Source of the DNA: Filosporella fistucella
Lineage: Eukaryota > Ascomycota > Leotiomycetes > Helotiales
Reading direction: 5' to 3'
Length of the DNA stretch: 64,000 bases
Assembly (NCBI GenBank): GCA_030077755.1
Contig: JAQJZZ010000017.1
Location: 1,116,001 to 1,180,000, forward strand
In this document: in pieces, positions 33,474 through 45,586 of the stretch
Layout: each line of letters opens with the position of its first letter
Numbering within the stretch: the first letter of the stretch is position 1
Program-made: the position numbers and the translations under genes
The notes under the pieces: generated by a model
Seen by the model: only the letters and a program-made list of their open reading frames with translations
Databases searched by the model: none
Told to the model about the DNA's origin: nothing

Positions 33474-36400
33474 CCTGAGTCGTTGGGAAGAAAGTGTAGG
33501 CCGAATGGCGCGGGGTAGGAATTTGGTGGTAAACAGCTTGGCGACTGTTTCTGATGGAGGGGTGTGAGTTTTAGTTGTCTTGAAATCGGATTGTGCAGTT
33601 GTAGGATTTGTTGACTCACGATGTTTTTGAGCTTCACTTTCGCCAAATTGGAGTGAGGTACCCACCAAAATCAAGTTCACGTGACTGTAGCTACCCCGCC
33701 AAACTCGAAGACTTCCATCCTGTAGGCAGTTCTCCTCAGGTTTCAGAGTGTTAGAGCTTATATCCTTTGCTTAAAAGTGAAATGTTATTTCGACTCTTTG
33801 GGTACCCAGACTCGACTTATATTACTGAAACTACTCTAGATATAAAAGCTAGTTACTTTCCGTATAATATATTAATTCTTTTTTATACTTTTAACACTTA
33901 AGACATCTCTGATTTACACTTTTACTAACAAGATTCCATACATAGATATTTTCTAATAGGGTCCAATATCCCTTCCGTCTAGTATTAAATCTCTCCCTCT
34001 CTAATTTTCTAAACATTAGCTCTTTTGTTACAAAAATACGAGTTAAAGGACAAGAGGTTAAAAGTTAGTCAATTTTGAATACCTCCTTTCAACGATACAC
34101 CTTATCCCAATATACTATTACCTGTCATCTCGTATAAGAGAGGAGGAGTTTCCTCTTTCCCTTTAAGAGCTGATAAAGCAACAAAGTGAACACGAACAAC
34201 ACTTTGCATTTGATATACTGCTTCAACCCGACCTTCAGACCTCGAAGATTCTTGGAAATTCACTCCCTGGCGTCACGCTGTGAGATAAGGGGTCCTATCC
34301 TCAACGGCAGGTTTATCCTAGGCGTAATTCAATAGAAAGGCTTTGAGAATATTCACCCTTGAATCCGGATAGGAGCAAGGCGCCATGCAACGAAAAAGGA
34401 GAATTGCGCCTTCAATAAATACTTCCGGGCTATGTCGTTATGCAACGGAGACCTTGAAACAAAGAGAAGAACCTTCGTTGCATGACGCCTAGTTCCGGAC
34501 TTAAGAGTGGATGTTTCCATAGCAGTTTTATTCTAGAAGGGCAAAGTGAGGGTAAGAAAGCGAATATAGCCTTCACTTTACAAATTTACACACACTCATG
34601 CCCTCACTCTTAGACTCGAGAAATCATTGTCATTTGACTGCCTGAGTCTTCTACTGTGAGGCGACAAAGTGAGGAGTCAGAGAAAAATGTGCAAGATCTT
34701 ACTATTGTACCTGAACTCATTGCATTTTGATGAATGCTTTGTGCTTGTCACCTCGGGTTTTTCTAATACCTCATCTACTTAGGAACAGGTCAGCACATTT
34801 CAGAGAGTTAGTCTGCATTCAGCCTGCTCTTAGCAAGAAACGCAATTTTGCTCAGTTCACATTCATCCTCAAGTCAATCAAATTACCACATATTTTGGGT
34901 AACAAACGACTCAGCTAATTTATCAGATTAAGGTAGATAGATATTGATCATGAGACTTCAAATCAAGCGGTTTAATTATCAGGAATGGGATAGCTGACTG
35001 TCTTTGGAAAGTAATTCTTTTCTAGCTAGCTTGTATGTTGCGAATAAATAGAGCAAAGATCAAAGTGATAAACAACTGCAAAACAGGAGACAGGAAGAGA
35101 ATAGAGCTGTACACCAAAAGAGGCCTTCTGGCTTTTGTGGAAGATGCACCAAGTAGATAAAATTGACCTTTGATTTGATATCAAAATTTCCTAACATAAT
35201 GTTAGTGCGAGTATATTAAAATGATGATAAAACTTCCTAGTAGACTTAACAATTTTATTCCGATACCTTGGAGGCTCACATATAGCAATCTCTCCATATT
35301 AGTTGTTAAGTTATTCCTGTAGTTTTAGGTGAACGGCTCCAGCGTGACAACTTAGCGCCTCTAAGATATCTTGCTGGCGGCTTCGAGCAAGTATTCTGAG
35401 TGTTTTGAATAGAGTGGGAAACTGTTAAGCTTGTAGCATTTCCCCCAGTGGCAGTATCATCGTCTCATCACGCGTGCAGGCATAAGATCCATAGTTGCCT
35501 GAGAATACAGAAGAAAGTATGAGAGTACTAGTTCTGACTAATTAACATAATCTGGAGGGACAGGATGTAGTCAGCTTCCCGAGTGGGGATTTCACGCTCA
35601 TCCCAGGCTTAATTGGATAATTGTGAAGCAGTAGCAGATACTTTCACCTAGATATTGATATGTTGATTTCGAGCTCCTACAAATGTGTGCTTCGTGACAA
35701 TGGAACTGCCAATCTCATAGAGCATGTCAACATATTTTTCTGGACACGAGATCAAATGTTGATTACACATGAACAGATTGAAAGTGTGCAGAGCAAACTC
35801 GGAACGATATTGCCGCCAAATTCTTCTGTGGGCAGATTGCAGATCACCAATACCTCAAGGGTTTGTGAGGGCCTTCGGATTCGAATGCGAAATGCCAAGT
35901 CAAGCTCCGGATAACTACTATAGTAGTAGTGGATCGACTTAGAGCCTCACTATCAACAAAGTTTTGTTTAGACTGGAAACCAATCACCAAGAGCTAATTG
36001 TAAGCAAGTTCAAATGTCGTCAACTTAATGTGATGTTAGCTTGCGTAGACCCCAACACCGTTACAGTGCCATTGTGTTTTAACCCCAGATGAATGAAAGT
36101 CAATTTGATGCGCTGTGCAACAAAATATATTCAATGGTCGAATGGAAGCTCTCCCTTAGACAGACCAGACTCGCCAGACTAAACTGTAACCGAGGACTTG
36201 AGGTTGATCTCATCATATCCAGAGAATTTTCAACTATAAGCAGATCACCCCTTGCACTCGGGTATCCCGGCGGCATTTGTGACCAGTAGGATATTTCTTT
36301 TTACTGCAGGAAGCAGATGTCTCATGTGTTCTCTGGCTGTTGGAGTAGCTTGGCACGATTCTAGTTTCGTCAAGAAACATGGAGTGTAGGATGTTCTCAG

Positions 36401-36960
36401 ACGAGAAAGTTCATCAGAGATATTAATAAATTACCGAGTTTGTGCAGTGGTGATGGGTAATGGGGAATTGTTATGTGGAGGAAACTGCGGATCTTGATAC
36501 TCGAAAGGTGTGAAATGCTGTGGAGTTCGATATTTTTAGAGTGAATTAAGCATGAGACGAGTTGACAGTCGATCAGATCGTCCGGCGTGAAGTTTATTCT
36601 TAAAGGTTATCCACATCCTTGTATGGAGGCGAGGAACGAGCGTAAGTTGATTGGAGGGTGTCTCGTGTTGTCAGTTTAACATGAGGGACAGTGGAACCAG
36701 GTGATTTTGACTGCGGTTGAAGTGAATTGGGAATGCCGGAGCCATTTCTTGCGTAACATTTACTGGAAGGACGCGCAAGCTGTTTTGCCGCTCAATATAC
36801 AGGTGATACTATTGTCCAGGACTGGAGGTAAGGGACTTTGAGCACAGAAGGTATGGTAGGCTCAAGGTGCTTGAAGTGACCAGCCAGTTGGAGCTGATAG
36901 ACAGTACAGTTCAGTATGTGTATCCTCGACGAGGTAGCCCAGATACTGTGTACTAGTGCA
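33474..36960. other. Gene-free, partly AT-rich repeat-like region
   Basis: About 3.5 kb with no supportable gene. 33770-34110 is strongly AT-rich with many TA steps and stops in all frames, like an old degenerate repeat. A foldback element lies at 34331-34532. The motif CAAAGTGA occurs in the same orientation at 34182, 34542 and 34665. From 35000 to 36960 only short frames without family features appear. Confidence 0.5.
34331..34532. repeat. Foldback / MITE-like inverted-repeat element
   Basis: The left arm 34331-34394 pairs with the reverse complement of the right arm 34474-34532, around a 79-nt loop. The inner 17 bp (34378-34394 against 34474-34490) match at 16 positions. The outer 39 bp match at 28, and 8 of the 11 differences are transitions. 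A small indel separates the two blocks. The octamer ATGCAACG occurs a third time in the loop (34440). No coding potential is seen and I could not define a target-site duplication, so element boundaries are approximate. Confidence 0.5.
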
Positions 36961-39064
36961 ACTCCCTAATTGGCATTCCATTGCAGAAGAATTTCATGCA
37001 GATTTGTTCTGAATAAGCAAAAAGCTTCTTTCACCCTTCTTCGGTTGCTCTTCCGCTCTCGGCGCATATTCGTTATTCCAGACTCGGCGACCATGAAACG
37101 AAATCTCATGATTTCTTGAGATCGATCTAGGTACAATTCTGTACTTTTAGAAAGCGTCGTCATCTTGTTTGTGATAGTATGTGGCTGAGCAGAAAGGCAG
37201 GCGGGGGGATGTCTGGAACAAAGATTGATACACCAAAACTGGACTCGTATGGTTCGATATTGACGATTTGGAGAGAGACTAGGCCTCGATTGAAGCAGTG
37301 TAGATGAGCTTATTTCGACGATGAGATTCGGGCGTCCAATCAGGGGGAGGGTATTAGTGAGCAGAGGTGGGCAAGATTGCGGGTTCGGGTGAGGGTTGTG
37401 TCGAGTGTGCGTGTGAGAGTGTGTGTGCTTGTATCGAAAGGGAAAAGTGCTGGGAGCGGGGACCAAAGCACCCCAAGCACCCCTAAACCTCTAGTGTACA
37501 GTAGCAAGATGGAAGTACCCATCCTCCATCCCATTTCAGGTGCCTTTTACGCCAACGCCAAACAGAACAGAACCGAAAAGAACAGTGCGAGCCGTCAGTC
37601 TGTCGGCCAAGTAGTAGTCTACTAACCTAATGCTGTAGTGTCTGCACCGTTGTTCAAGGGTCAACGTGGACCTGGAAGGTGAAGAAGGGGGTTGATAATG
37701 ATGATGATGGTGGTGATGGACCGAGGGATACAGCATGGAAGGGATGGTGACGGGAGACAGGGACGGGAATACTACCTGAGAAAGATCAAAACGTGCCCTG
37801 ACTGTCGACCTTGTCAAGAAGACTGATTTACTCTGTGTTTGATAGGTAGGACTTGTCTATTTTACCTTCCTCTACCTATGTACCCAGCGATTCTACCATC
37901 GAGTCTTTCCAGGTGATAAAGGAGGCTGCAGCGCCTCATAATGTTCTAGCCCACCTCACCTTCAATATCCGCATCCTCCTCATCCTCCATCCATCAATCT
38001 CCTCCTCCTCCACGACTTTCTCCAACAACGCCCTCACCATCAGGGACCTTAGCGTTCTTTACCATTCTCTCCTTCACCTTACCCACCTCAGTCTCTAGTC
38101 AGACTTGTGGAGAATCTCTCTTCCCACGATAAACATGAACCATACCTACTCTGTAGACCCATCGGCCTTGCTACTTCAGCTACCTTCCAATCTGCGTCTA
38201 GACCCTAAAGAAATATTCTAATCGCCGACCTCACAATCCTGACTCTCCCTCCTCTGCCACGGCTCTCAACGCTTTTGACCATCAGGAGATCTGATCCCCG
38301 CCCATTATCCATCACACACATACCTTACAGTACAGTACCTACCGACCCGCTCTCCTCATTTTCCTTTCCGCTATCCTGGTTCTTGGTTCATTAGATTGAT
38401 TCCCAGGCTTTCCGCATTATATCAGGTCTCGCCGCCCCCAAAAAAGCACCAAACAGACAGTCAGCACATCCACCACCACCATTCAACCTCTACAGAAATT
38501 ACACCCCCAAACGGAATTGACCCAGAAGGCGATATAGCTGCAGTCGCCTCCCAAAATCCCGCCACTTCGACCACCACGAGACATCGTCCAACTGCCAAAC
38601 CTGTCGCCTTACGTCGATTGTCTTTCCTTCACCTTCACCTTCGACATTGGACCTGCACCAATTCTCCGAAATACATCAATTGCTCGCTACGATTCACAAC
38701 CTCCCACCAGTCTGATTGTCTGTTCCTCCTTATCCCGCCATACGACCGTGCTGCTGGAATCAAATACTATCCGAGTCATTGTCGCGGGGACCTCCTGGGA
38801 CAAACCCGCACCCGGGGACTCGCCCTGTCCCTGACGCTTGGCTGGAGCAATTCCCAAAAGTTCTCCTCCTCATTGAAAGAAGAAAGAAACTTTTGAACGG
38901 ATAGGGGGGCCTCGAATCTGGATTCATTGATTCTATTTTCGAATCCTCCTTATCGCAAAGGACTTCTTACTTCACCTTCTATATTCTCCGACACATATCT
39001 GGACCGCCTTCCCGAGTGACATACAACTGCAGATCTTGTTTGTGTTCTGTTCCAATTGCCCCCA
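36961..39064. other. Long pyrimidine-rich leader/promoter region of the bZIP gene
   Basis: About 2.1 kb before the bZIP start. It has a GT-rich tract (about 37376-37433), a GAT/GGT trinucleotide patch (37696-37720) and long C/T-rich stretches from 37860 to 39000, typical of long 5' leaders of fungal regulatory genes. A frame at 36966-37466 (minus) contains an internal ATG giving 65 codons, and one at 38396-38896 (plus) begins with a non-ATG codon. Neither has recognisable features. Confidence 0.45.
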
Positions 39065-40193
39065 ATGTCGACGGCATCGGTAAGCATTCCATCATCCCCT
39101 CTTCCCCACCGCGTCGGCCAAGATATCTTGGCTTTCAAGGTCTGGATCCATCCTCGGCTTCGTCAATCGTCTGCACAATGCATTTCATCCCTTATTATCG
39201 TCTACCTTTCTAACAATGTCCTCTTCAAAGGAGAAAGCAAATCTTGCGCGCATTCGCGATAATCAAAGACGTTCACGAGCTCGTCGGAAAGAGTATTTGC
39301 AAGAACTCGAAGCACGGTTGCGACAATGCGAACTTCAAGGTATTGAAGCGTCATCAGAGATTCAAATGGCAGCCAGGAGAGTTGCCGACGAGAACAAGAA
39401 GTTGCGAGCTCTCCTAGTACAGCACGGTGTTGGGGATGACAGTATCGAAACGTATCTTCAAACATCGCCGACAGTGGAATCAATGATGGGCTCTCAATAT
39501 TCCAATGCAAGCACGAGCAGTGCCGTACAGCTTTTGGAGCAATTACTTCAAACCCGGAAATCATGTTGCGCTGACGGAAGTAATCCAGCGATGGGTGGTG
39601 GGAATGGCAGTAGGGATAGTTCGGCCAGCGCCACTACGGTCCAATCATTATGGGATCCTGTTTATGCGCAAAACACGGGTGGTGATCGGCGAGGTTCAGT
39701 AAATTTACAGCAACATGGTAAATCATCTTCATCGGCACAACATTTCATGACTCCCAGCGCGAGTACTGTCAGTCGAACAAGTAGCATCAGCCTGGGACAA
39801 AACTCGAATCGTGGTGTACCTCACCACCAACGACTGGCTCCAGTTCAGATGCCTCACAGTCCAGCATCAAATCCACAGAATCAAAATCACCGTATGTTTG
39901 ATTTTGATTCTCAACTTGCTCTTTCCAATTCTCAATATTCTCCACACCAAGCGAATGTTCCCAAACATCTTCAGCACCATAACTCTTCACAAAGATCGTC
40001 AGTTTATATACCCACAACTACCAGTACAAACGTTAACAATTGCAATTATGCAACGGATATGATTACGACCATGGCTGGAGTGGATGCGAATTCAGTAAGG
40101 CAAGATCTAGGTTGCTTGCCTGGTATGGATTGTGAAGTAGACAACCATCTTGTTTTCAACGTCATGGATCGCTATTCCGGTGTTGGATTATAA
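39065..40193 (+). CDS. bZIP transcription factor
   Basis: Preferred model: exon 1 39065-39079 (MSTAS) spliced by GTAAGC..CAAAG to exon 2 39231-40193, 325 residues. An alternative ATG at 39216, inside the intron, gives MSSSK and then the same protein, also 325 residues. The basic region NLARIRDNQRRSRARRKEYL (about 9-28) has the N-x-RRSRARR core of fungal bZIPs and is followed by a short leucine-poor zipper and the helix ARRVADENKKLRALLVQHGV (about 55-75). The rest is Ser/Asn/Gln/His-rich with no fold visible. The short zipper and ADENKKLR segment are typical of a Pezizomycotina-specific bZIP group, often linked to stress or secondary metabolism. DNA target and role are unknown. Confidence 0.88.
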
Positions 40194-40788
40194 CGACTAC
40201 AGATGTGCTGAGGCACAGGTAGATATGAGAGTGTGATGAACATGGTGGAGGGAAAGTTGGGGTTAGAAGAACACTTGTTCTATTTTCGGCGCAGGCGGAT
40301 ATCGTGGAGCATTTTGGGCAGGGCGTTGTTTATATTGGGCCTGCATTCCTGCGGCTTCTACGGCATGTGTCGACATATTTGGTATGATCATGAATGTCAA
40401 TGCATAAATGTGTACAAACATAGTTCAGAGAACATTTTGCATTCAGTCCGAAGTTTCTCCCACGGCTTTCAAGAGGCATTTCACGGTTTTCACATGTCTT
40501 GGAAATGCATTGCCAAGTGGCGAACAGTTGATTAAAAATGTGGAATTGAGGATACAATATTGGCATTCCGAATTAGGGTTTGTTCATTCCTCATGTTGCT
40601 TCCAAATTCCTGCCGTATACACAAACGCCCTTGCCCCCGCTGGTCCTGCGGGCTCAGAAACTTGCGACGACCGCTGCTTCTATGTGTGGTCTCTTTGACT
40701 CTTTGCACTTCGTCTGAAGTGCTTTGAGCGTGTATCTCATTTTTTCGGTTCCCGAATACTTTGCAACTATCACTTTCCCGAGCTCGCG
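40194..40788. other. Intergenic spacer
   Basis: 595 bp between the bZIP stop and the next ATG in the same direction. Only short overlapping frames appear and nothing is recognised. Confidence 0.6.
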
Positions 40789-43700
40789 ATGCCCAAATTT
40801 GATACCTACGATCTAAGTCCTCTGCTAGAGGCAGAAGCAGTGAGGGAGAAAGCGGCCACTTTCGGGGAGATACAAGTCATTCCCATACCAGGGACTCAAA
40901 TTCCCTCTCCGCTGGTGTCAAACATCCACCCTCAGGATATCAAAGTTTTAAAAGAGACTCTTGTCGGAAATGGGAAAGATCTCCCTGGAGAGGACGGTGG
41001 CCACGAAGTTTGGGAGAGCTGGAAGAGAGCTTGGGATCTGTGGAACAATCATTACATCGAAGGGCGGGTCAATCCAGCTTGGGTCCAGGATGAATATGAG
41101 AGGCTCTCTAGAAAATTCGAGGGAAATGCAGCGAAGAGGTGGAATCGTAGGAGGCGAGCGAGACTACGGAGAGGAAGTGAACAGTCCAAGAGGAAGCTTC
41201 TCCCTGACTATGACTCATATCGCAGAGTTGCTGCAGAGCGTGAGGAGCTTCCACCTCCTCAGCATGGCCTTAAATGGGCCAAGACCAATTTCACTAGTGT
41301 TCGGTCACCTACGATAGAGAAAGTGAAAAGACTGGTGAAAAGAAAGACTGGCAAGATTGTCAAGGAGCAACAGAGAGTGGAAAAGGTGATGCAGGTCGCT
41401 GAGAGAATCAGAGTCAGAAAGGGCGACAAGTATGATGAATTCGAGGAGAGGTACATCTTCGATGATCTTACTGTCATCACCACAAAGCCAGCTCGCCCCC
41501 AGCAACTTGCAGGTTACCAATCTTCTGTGGATGCACGAATGGCGGGGCAGAACATAAGTCCGATAAATGACGCAAATGCACCGTTGGAATCCACAGACGC
41601 CATAAACAATACCGTGAAAGTGAAGAAGCTCCGCATGCGGATAGGAAACGAGGATTTCGTCGTCGAAGCCCTTAAACCAGGGTTATACAGTCATGGCGAC
41701 ATTCACCAAAGGCTTGAAAAAGACGGTACCTTGTTCGATGTTATGGATCAGAATGAAGCGGACACGGAGTACCAGCGCAATAGACCTAAGCGATACCTCC
41801 CAGACACGATTCAAGTTAAAACGGGCGAGGTTCTGGTAGCCCCTCGAGCAATGGAAGTCATACAATTCCACTGGGAGACGGTCGAGGTGGACGAATGGCA
41901 CGATGTAGAAGAGGAGATAGAAGTTGAGGAGGAAGTGGAAGTTGAAAAGAGTCCTGTATCTTGTGAACGGGTTCCTGTTTGGATGGAGGTAGATGATGCT
42001 ACAAATTGTCGGAAAGGCAATCATATTGGTCAAGATGGCGATTCATCGATGTTAGATGCTGACGAGGTCGATCTTGATCTGTCCGACTTGGATGCGACTG
42101 ACTCCGAGATCGACGATGACGGTGTTCTTCCCAAGTCGATTCCACCTATATCTGCGGAAAAGGCTCAGGATCTGGATGGCAGTAGTGGAGGCTTCTTGCC
42201 AATGAAGCTCTTCCCCGAGTATAAAGACCCTGAGGTGGATGCCGATGGACAGTATATCGAGCAAGAGGATCATCTCGCAAATACGGTCTGGCGTCCACGC
42301 TGGGTTGGTGAGGGCAAGGAAGTGATAATTGAAAACGACGAATGCTTCGAAGACTGGATGAAAGACAATAAGCTTCAAATCCATGGTGCCGTAGACTGTG
42401 GACGAACCCCGTATCCCGTAAGTGATACCTCCCCTGCTTGATCATTACATATGGCTGATTTTGAACGTCAGTTATTGAGGCCTGTCGACGAATACATGCA
42501 AACCACCTCAGGCGCATTCATCAAGTACAAGCTCTGGGATCGTGTCACTAGTACAATCTTCAACATGCCTATCCTGCCTCGCAACGCTAAGGATGATCCA
42601 AAAGACGTTCAGATGGAAAAGAAGTCTCGTATATATGGTGATTATATGCGTGATCAGAATTTCCAGTCACAATATGAATTCTTCCCACTCGATATCAGGC
42701 GAGCACGTCGGGTCGATCCGAAAACTGGAAAGCCAGTGATGCCACTTAGAAAGCCACTGCTCCGCAATGACGAATTATTTTGGGTACAATATCCATGGCC
42801 AAACCGTGGTATCGAGGTTCTGCATGAGAAGGATGATCCGTACTGGGTCACCCCCGAACAGCGGGATCACATAGATAAGCCTAGCCGACGATATCCCCCA
42901 CGACAGGTTCAGAGAACGGGTGAACTTATTCCGTATGATGAGAAGCCTTGGGGGGATGAGCTTGCAGCGGATAATAACAACGATGCTATGTATTTTCTTA
43001 CTAACCTCCACGGCGGTACTCTCATCGTCAATGGGCAAGGAGTGATGAAGGGCCGTGTTGCTGGACCTTTACCATCTTTTGCTGTTATCATCTGCCCTGG
43101 AGGTCAAGTTGCTTTTTGGTTTGGTCCCGGTGGAAGATATTATCTTGAAAAAGACGACGCAGCAGAGAAGGACTACACTACTCAGTGGCATAATTTAAGA
43201 AGCTTGCCAGGATGGGAGAAGGTTGGCTTGACAGCCGGACAGGTGTGGAATCAGATCATTTGGGACAGACTGAGGAGAGAGGCGAAGGGTCAACCAGAGA
43301 AGGATGACGAGCAATGGGAAATTTGGAAGAGCGAGATTTCAATTAAGCCTGCTTGCACCGAGGGTAATTATAGTAAGTAGATTCCCGAAATGCTCTAACG
43401 CGTTCAAAGCTGACGGGCTTCCGCAGGCAAAAACTTGGACCCGTTCTCGCCCCATGTCCCACCTTACTTCATTTGCCAGGACTCCACAAAGGACATCAAT
43501 TCTCTGCCTCTGGATGCAGTATATCAGTCTGAAGCACTTGAAACCGAGCAGGATGAAGTAGACTGGCTGTATCGACGCGTGGAGCCTCTTCGAACTCTCC
43601 ATGACGAAGCATTCAAGCAAAGGCGAGCAAAAACAAACAAAGCTATTGCTATGCCGCCGGATGAAGGAGTCTGGCCTGGAGAAACTCCCGCGTTGCCAGA

Positions 43701-44793
43701 CTGTGAAGAAGTCGAGGCTCAGCAAATGGCAGATATGGACTGGCCTACTGTAAAAGAAGGCGCCGAAAAAGGACAACGTGCCTTGGTCAAAAAGTTCAAC
43801 GCTGCAAAGGCCAAAAGAGCCGCGGCATCATCGGAGAAAGTCAATACCGGAGTCAAGAAGAGGAAAGCACAGGTAGATGCCAAAGAAGCAGAAGAGGCAC
43901 GAAAGCGCCAGAAGTTAGATATGCAACTCAAAGCAATTGATCCAGAAACATGGGACGAAGATGACGCTGCTCAAACCAAGACCGAAGTCGCCAACCTCAG
44001 ACGACAAAACCCAAATCTCTCTGAAACCGATGCAAGAAATGAAATCAAGAAGAAAAAAGCCGCCAAAAATCTTGCACAATTAGCTGGTATCAACTCTATC
44101 AGAGATGCTAAAGGCCTAGCACCTCTTTCACTGCACGATAACCCGACGGCAGAAGATATGGATAGAGACACGTACGATGATGACGATGAGGCTGAGCAAG
44201 AGGAAGAACCGCATTCTCATGATTATGAAAACGTTCAGGTAGTGGGTTTCGACAGGAAAGCAGCTCTTGCGGCAGAAAAAGAAAGAAACAAGGAGTTGAA
44301 GGGTTTAATCCCGCCGCTTGTCAGAAACCCGTCTTGCGGAACCGGGCTCCAGCGCGATTGGGAGGAAATGAGGAACCGGATCTTCACGCCGAACATTGGC
44401 AAAAGACCACGGTTCGAGGACTATTGGAAGGGTGGTGATTTTGACGATGAAGTAGAACAGGACGATGGTCAAAATAGCACTATCCAGGGCGAAAATAATG
44501 CCGAAGATGCGTCCGAGAATTTCAGCGCGAACCAGAACGCAATCACGAACAACGAGCTGGAAACCTATAGAATGAAAGTAGAAGACGCAGCTCTGAAAGG
44601 TCTATCTGCACGCGCCAGAATTGCGAGTCTATCTATCGAAGCACAGGCTAGAGCAGAGGGCTGGAGAGACGTGAAGCAGTTCCTTGCTGCTACGTCTAGT
44701 TCGAAGATCATGGGGGTTTCGGATTTCAAGGCGCAGTTTGCTGCATTGCCTAGTCCGGGAGATAGTGGTGAGGGTGGAATTCTGGATCTTTGA
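40789..44793 (+). CDS. Large conserved-looking nuclear protein of unknown function
   Basis: What appear to be three separate frames are one gene. The exons are 40789-42417, 42472-43372 and 43427-44793, joined by GTAAGT..GTCAG and GTAAGT..GCAG introns that keep phase (1298 residues). The N-terminal third has basic clusters (RRRRARLRR at about 118-126) and a Glu-rich stretch near 370-385. The middle (about 545-845) is the most folded-looking part, with YFLTNLHGGTLIVNGQGVMKG and FAVIICPGGQVAFWFGPGGR. The C-terminal third is charged, with two bipartite-type nuclear signals (VKKRKAQV and RKRQK) and acidic runs. I do not recognise the family. Nuclear location is inferred from the signals; no catalytic motif is evident. 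Confidence 0.82.
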
Positions 44794-45586
44794 GGATTTG
44801 GGGGGTGTAGAGATCTTTCTGGGAGAGAAGGAAATGGGGATGGTGGAACAGAAGTTGTTTTATTTTCTGATTTTGCTCGATCGGTGTTCAGTGTTGTCGG
44901 GTTGGTAAACCAGGGGTGGAGAGGCGGTATTTCCACACATCTATCTGTACTGAGATAATAGAATTTCATTTGTTACCAGAGCCTGATTCTTGTCCGTCGT
45001 GAATTTATGGCCGGAGTTGTATATCCGGAGTTATGTATTTGTAACGTAGTTTGAGATGCTTGTTCCTGTCAAAGCCGCTTCCTAATCCGATTCATTTGTG
45101 AAGTTGGATAGCCCTGTTGGCCCCTGAAATTAAGCGAGTGAAATGAGCGAGCTCCCTGTGGAAAGATAATGAGGCTCCGAGTGAACTAGAGGCCTGGGAT
45201 TCTGCAGCCAATCTTGAGTTCTATAGGTACAATTAATGTTAGAGTCATATCAAATGTCCAAGATGCTTGTAGCAAGGTTTTCGGGCAATTAAAGGAGGAT
45301 TGTTGTGTTCAGCAGGTTTACTATTTGCATGTGCCTTCTGTGTCTACCACCAGCCCAGTCTGTCACCTCGATAATAGCTATTAAAGTACGTAATAAGGAT
45401 ACGCATGCTGCCTGTAGCCTCAAAATAGCGCTGTCAGTTGGATTTAATTCGTAAATTGTGAATGCACCAAGTCTTCATAACATTTTATAGTACAGCACAA
45501 ACCAGCCACCAAAACACCATCTAACTCCGTCCTACTCAATCCCACGATGTATAGACATTCCCATGCCTTCAAATTCTCGTTATGCA
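44794..45586. other. Convergent 3' spacer
   Basis: 793 bp between convergent stop codons. CCGGAGTT occurs twice near 45011-45034. Nothing else is recognised. Confidence 0.55.

Noticed and set aside
37376..37433. GT-rich tract considered as a telomere-like or CRISPR-like repeat
   Set aside because: It is an imperfect GT/GA microsatellite with no regular spacer structure and no TTAGGG unit.
38396..38896. 166-codon frame upstream of the bZIP gene
   Set aside because: It begins with a non-ATG codon in C/T-rich sequence typical of a leader, with His/Thr/Ser-rich translation.
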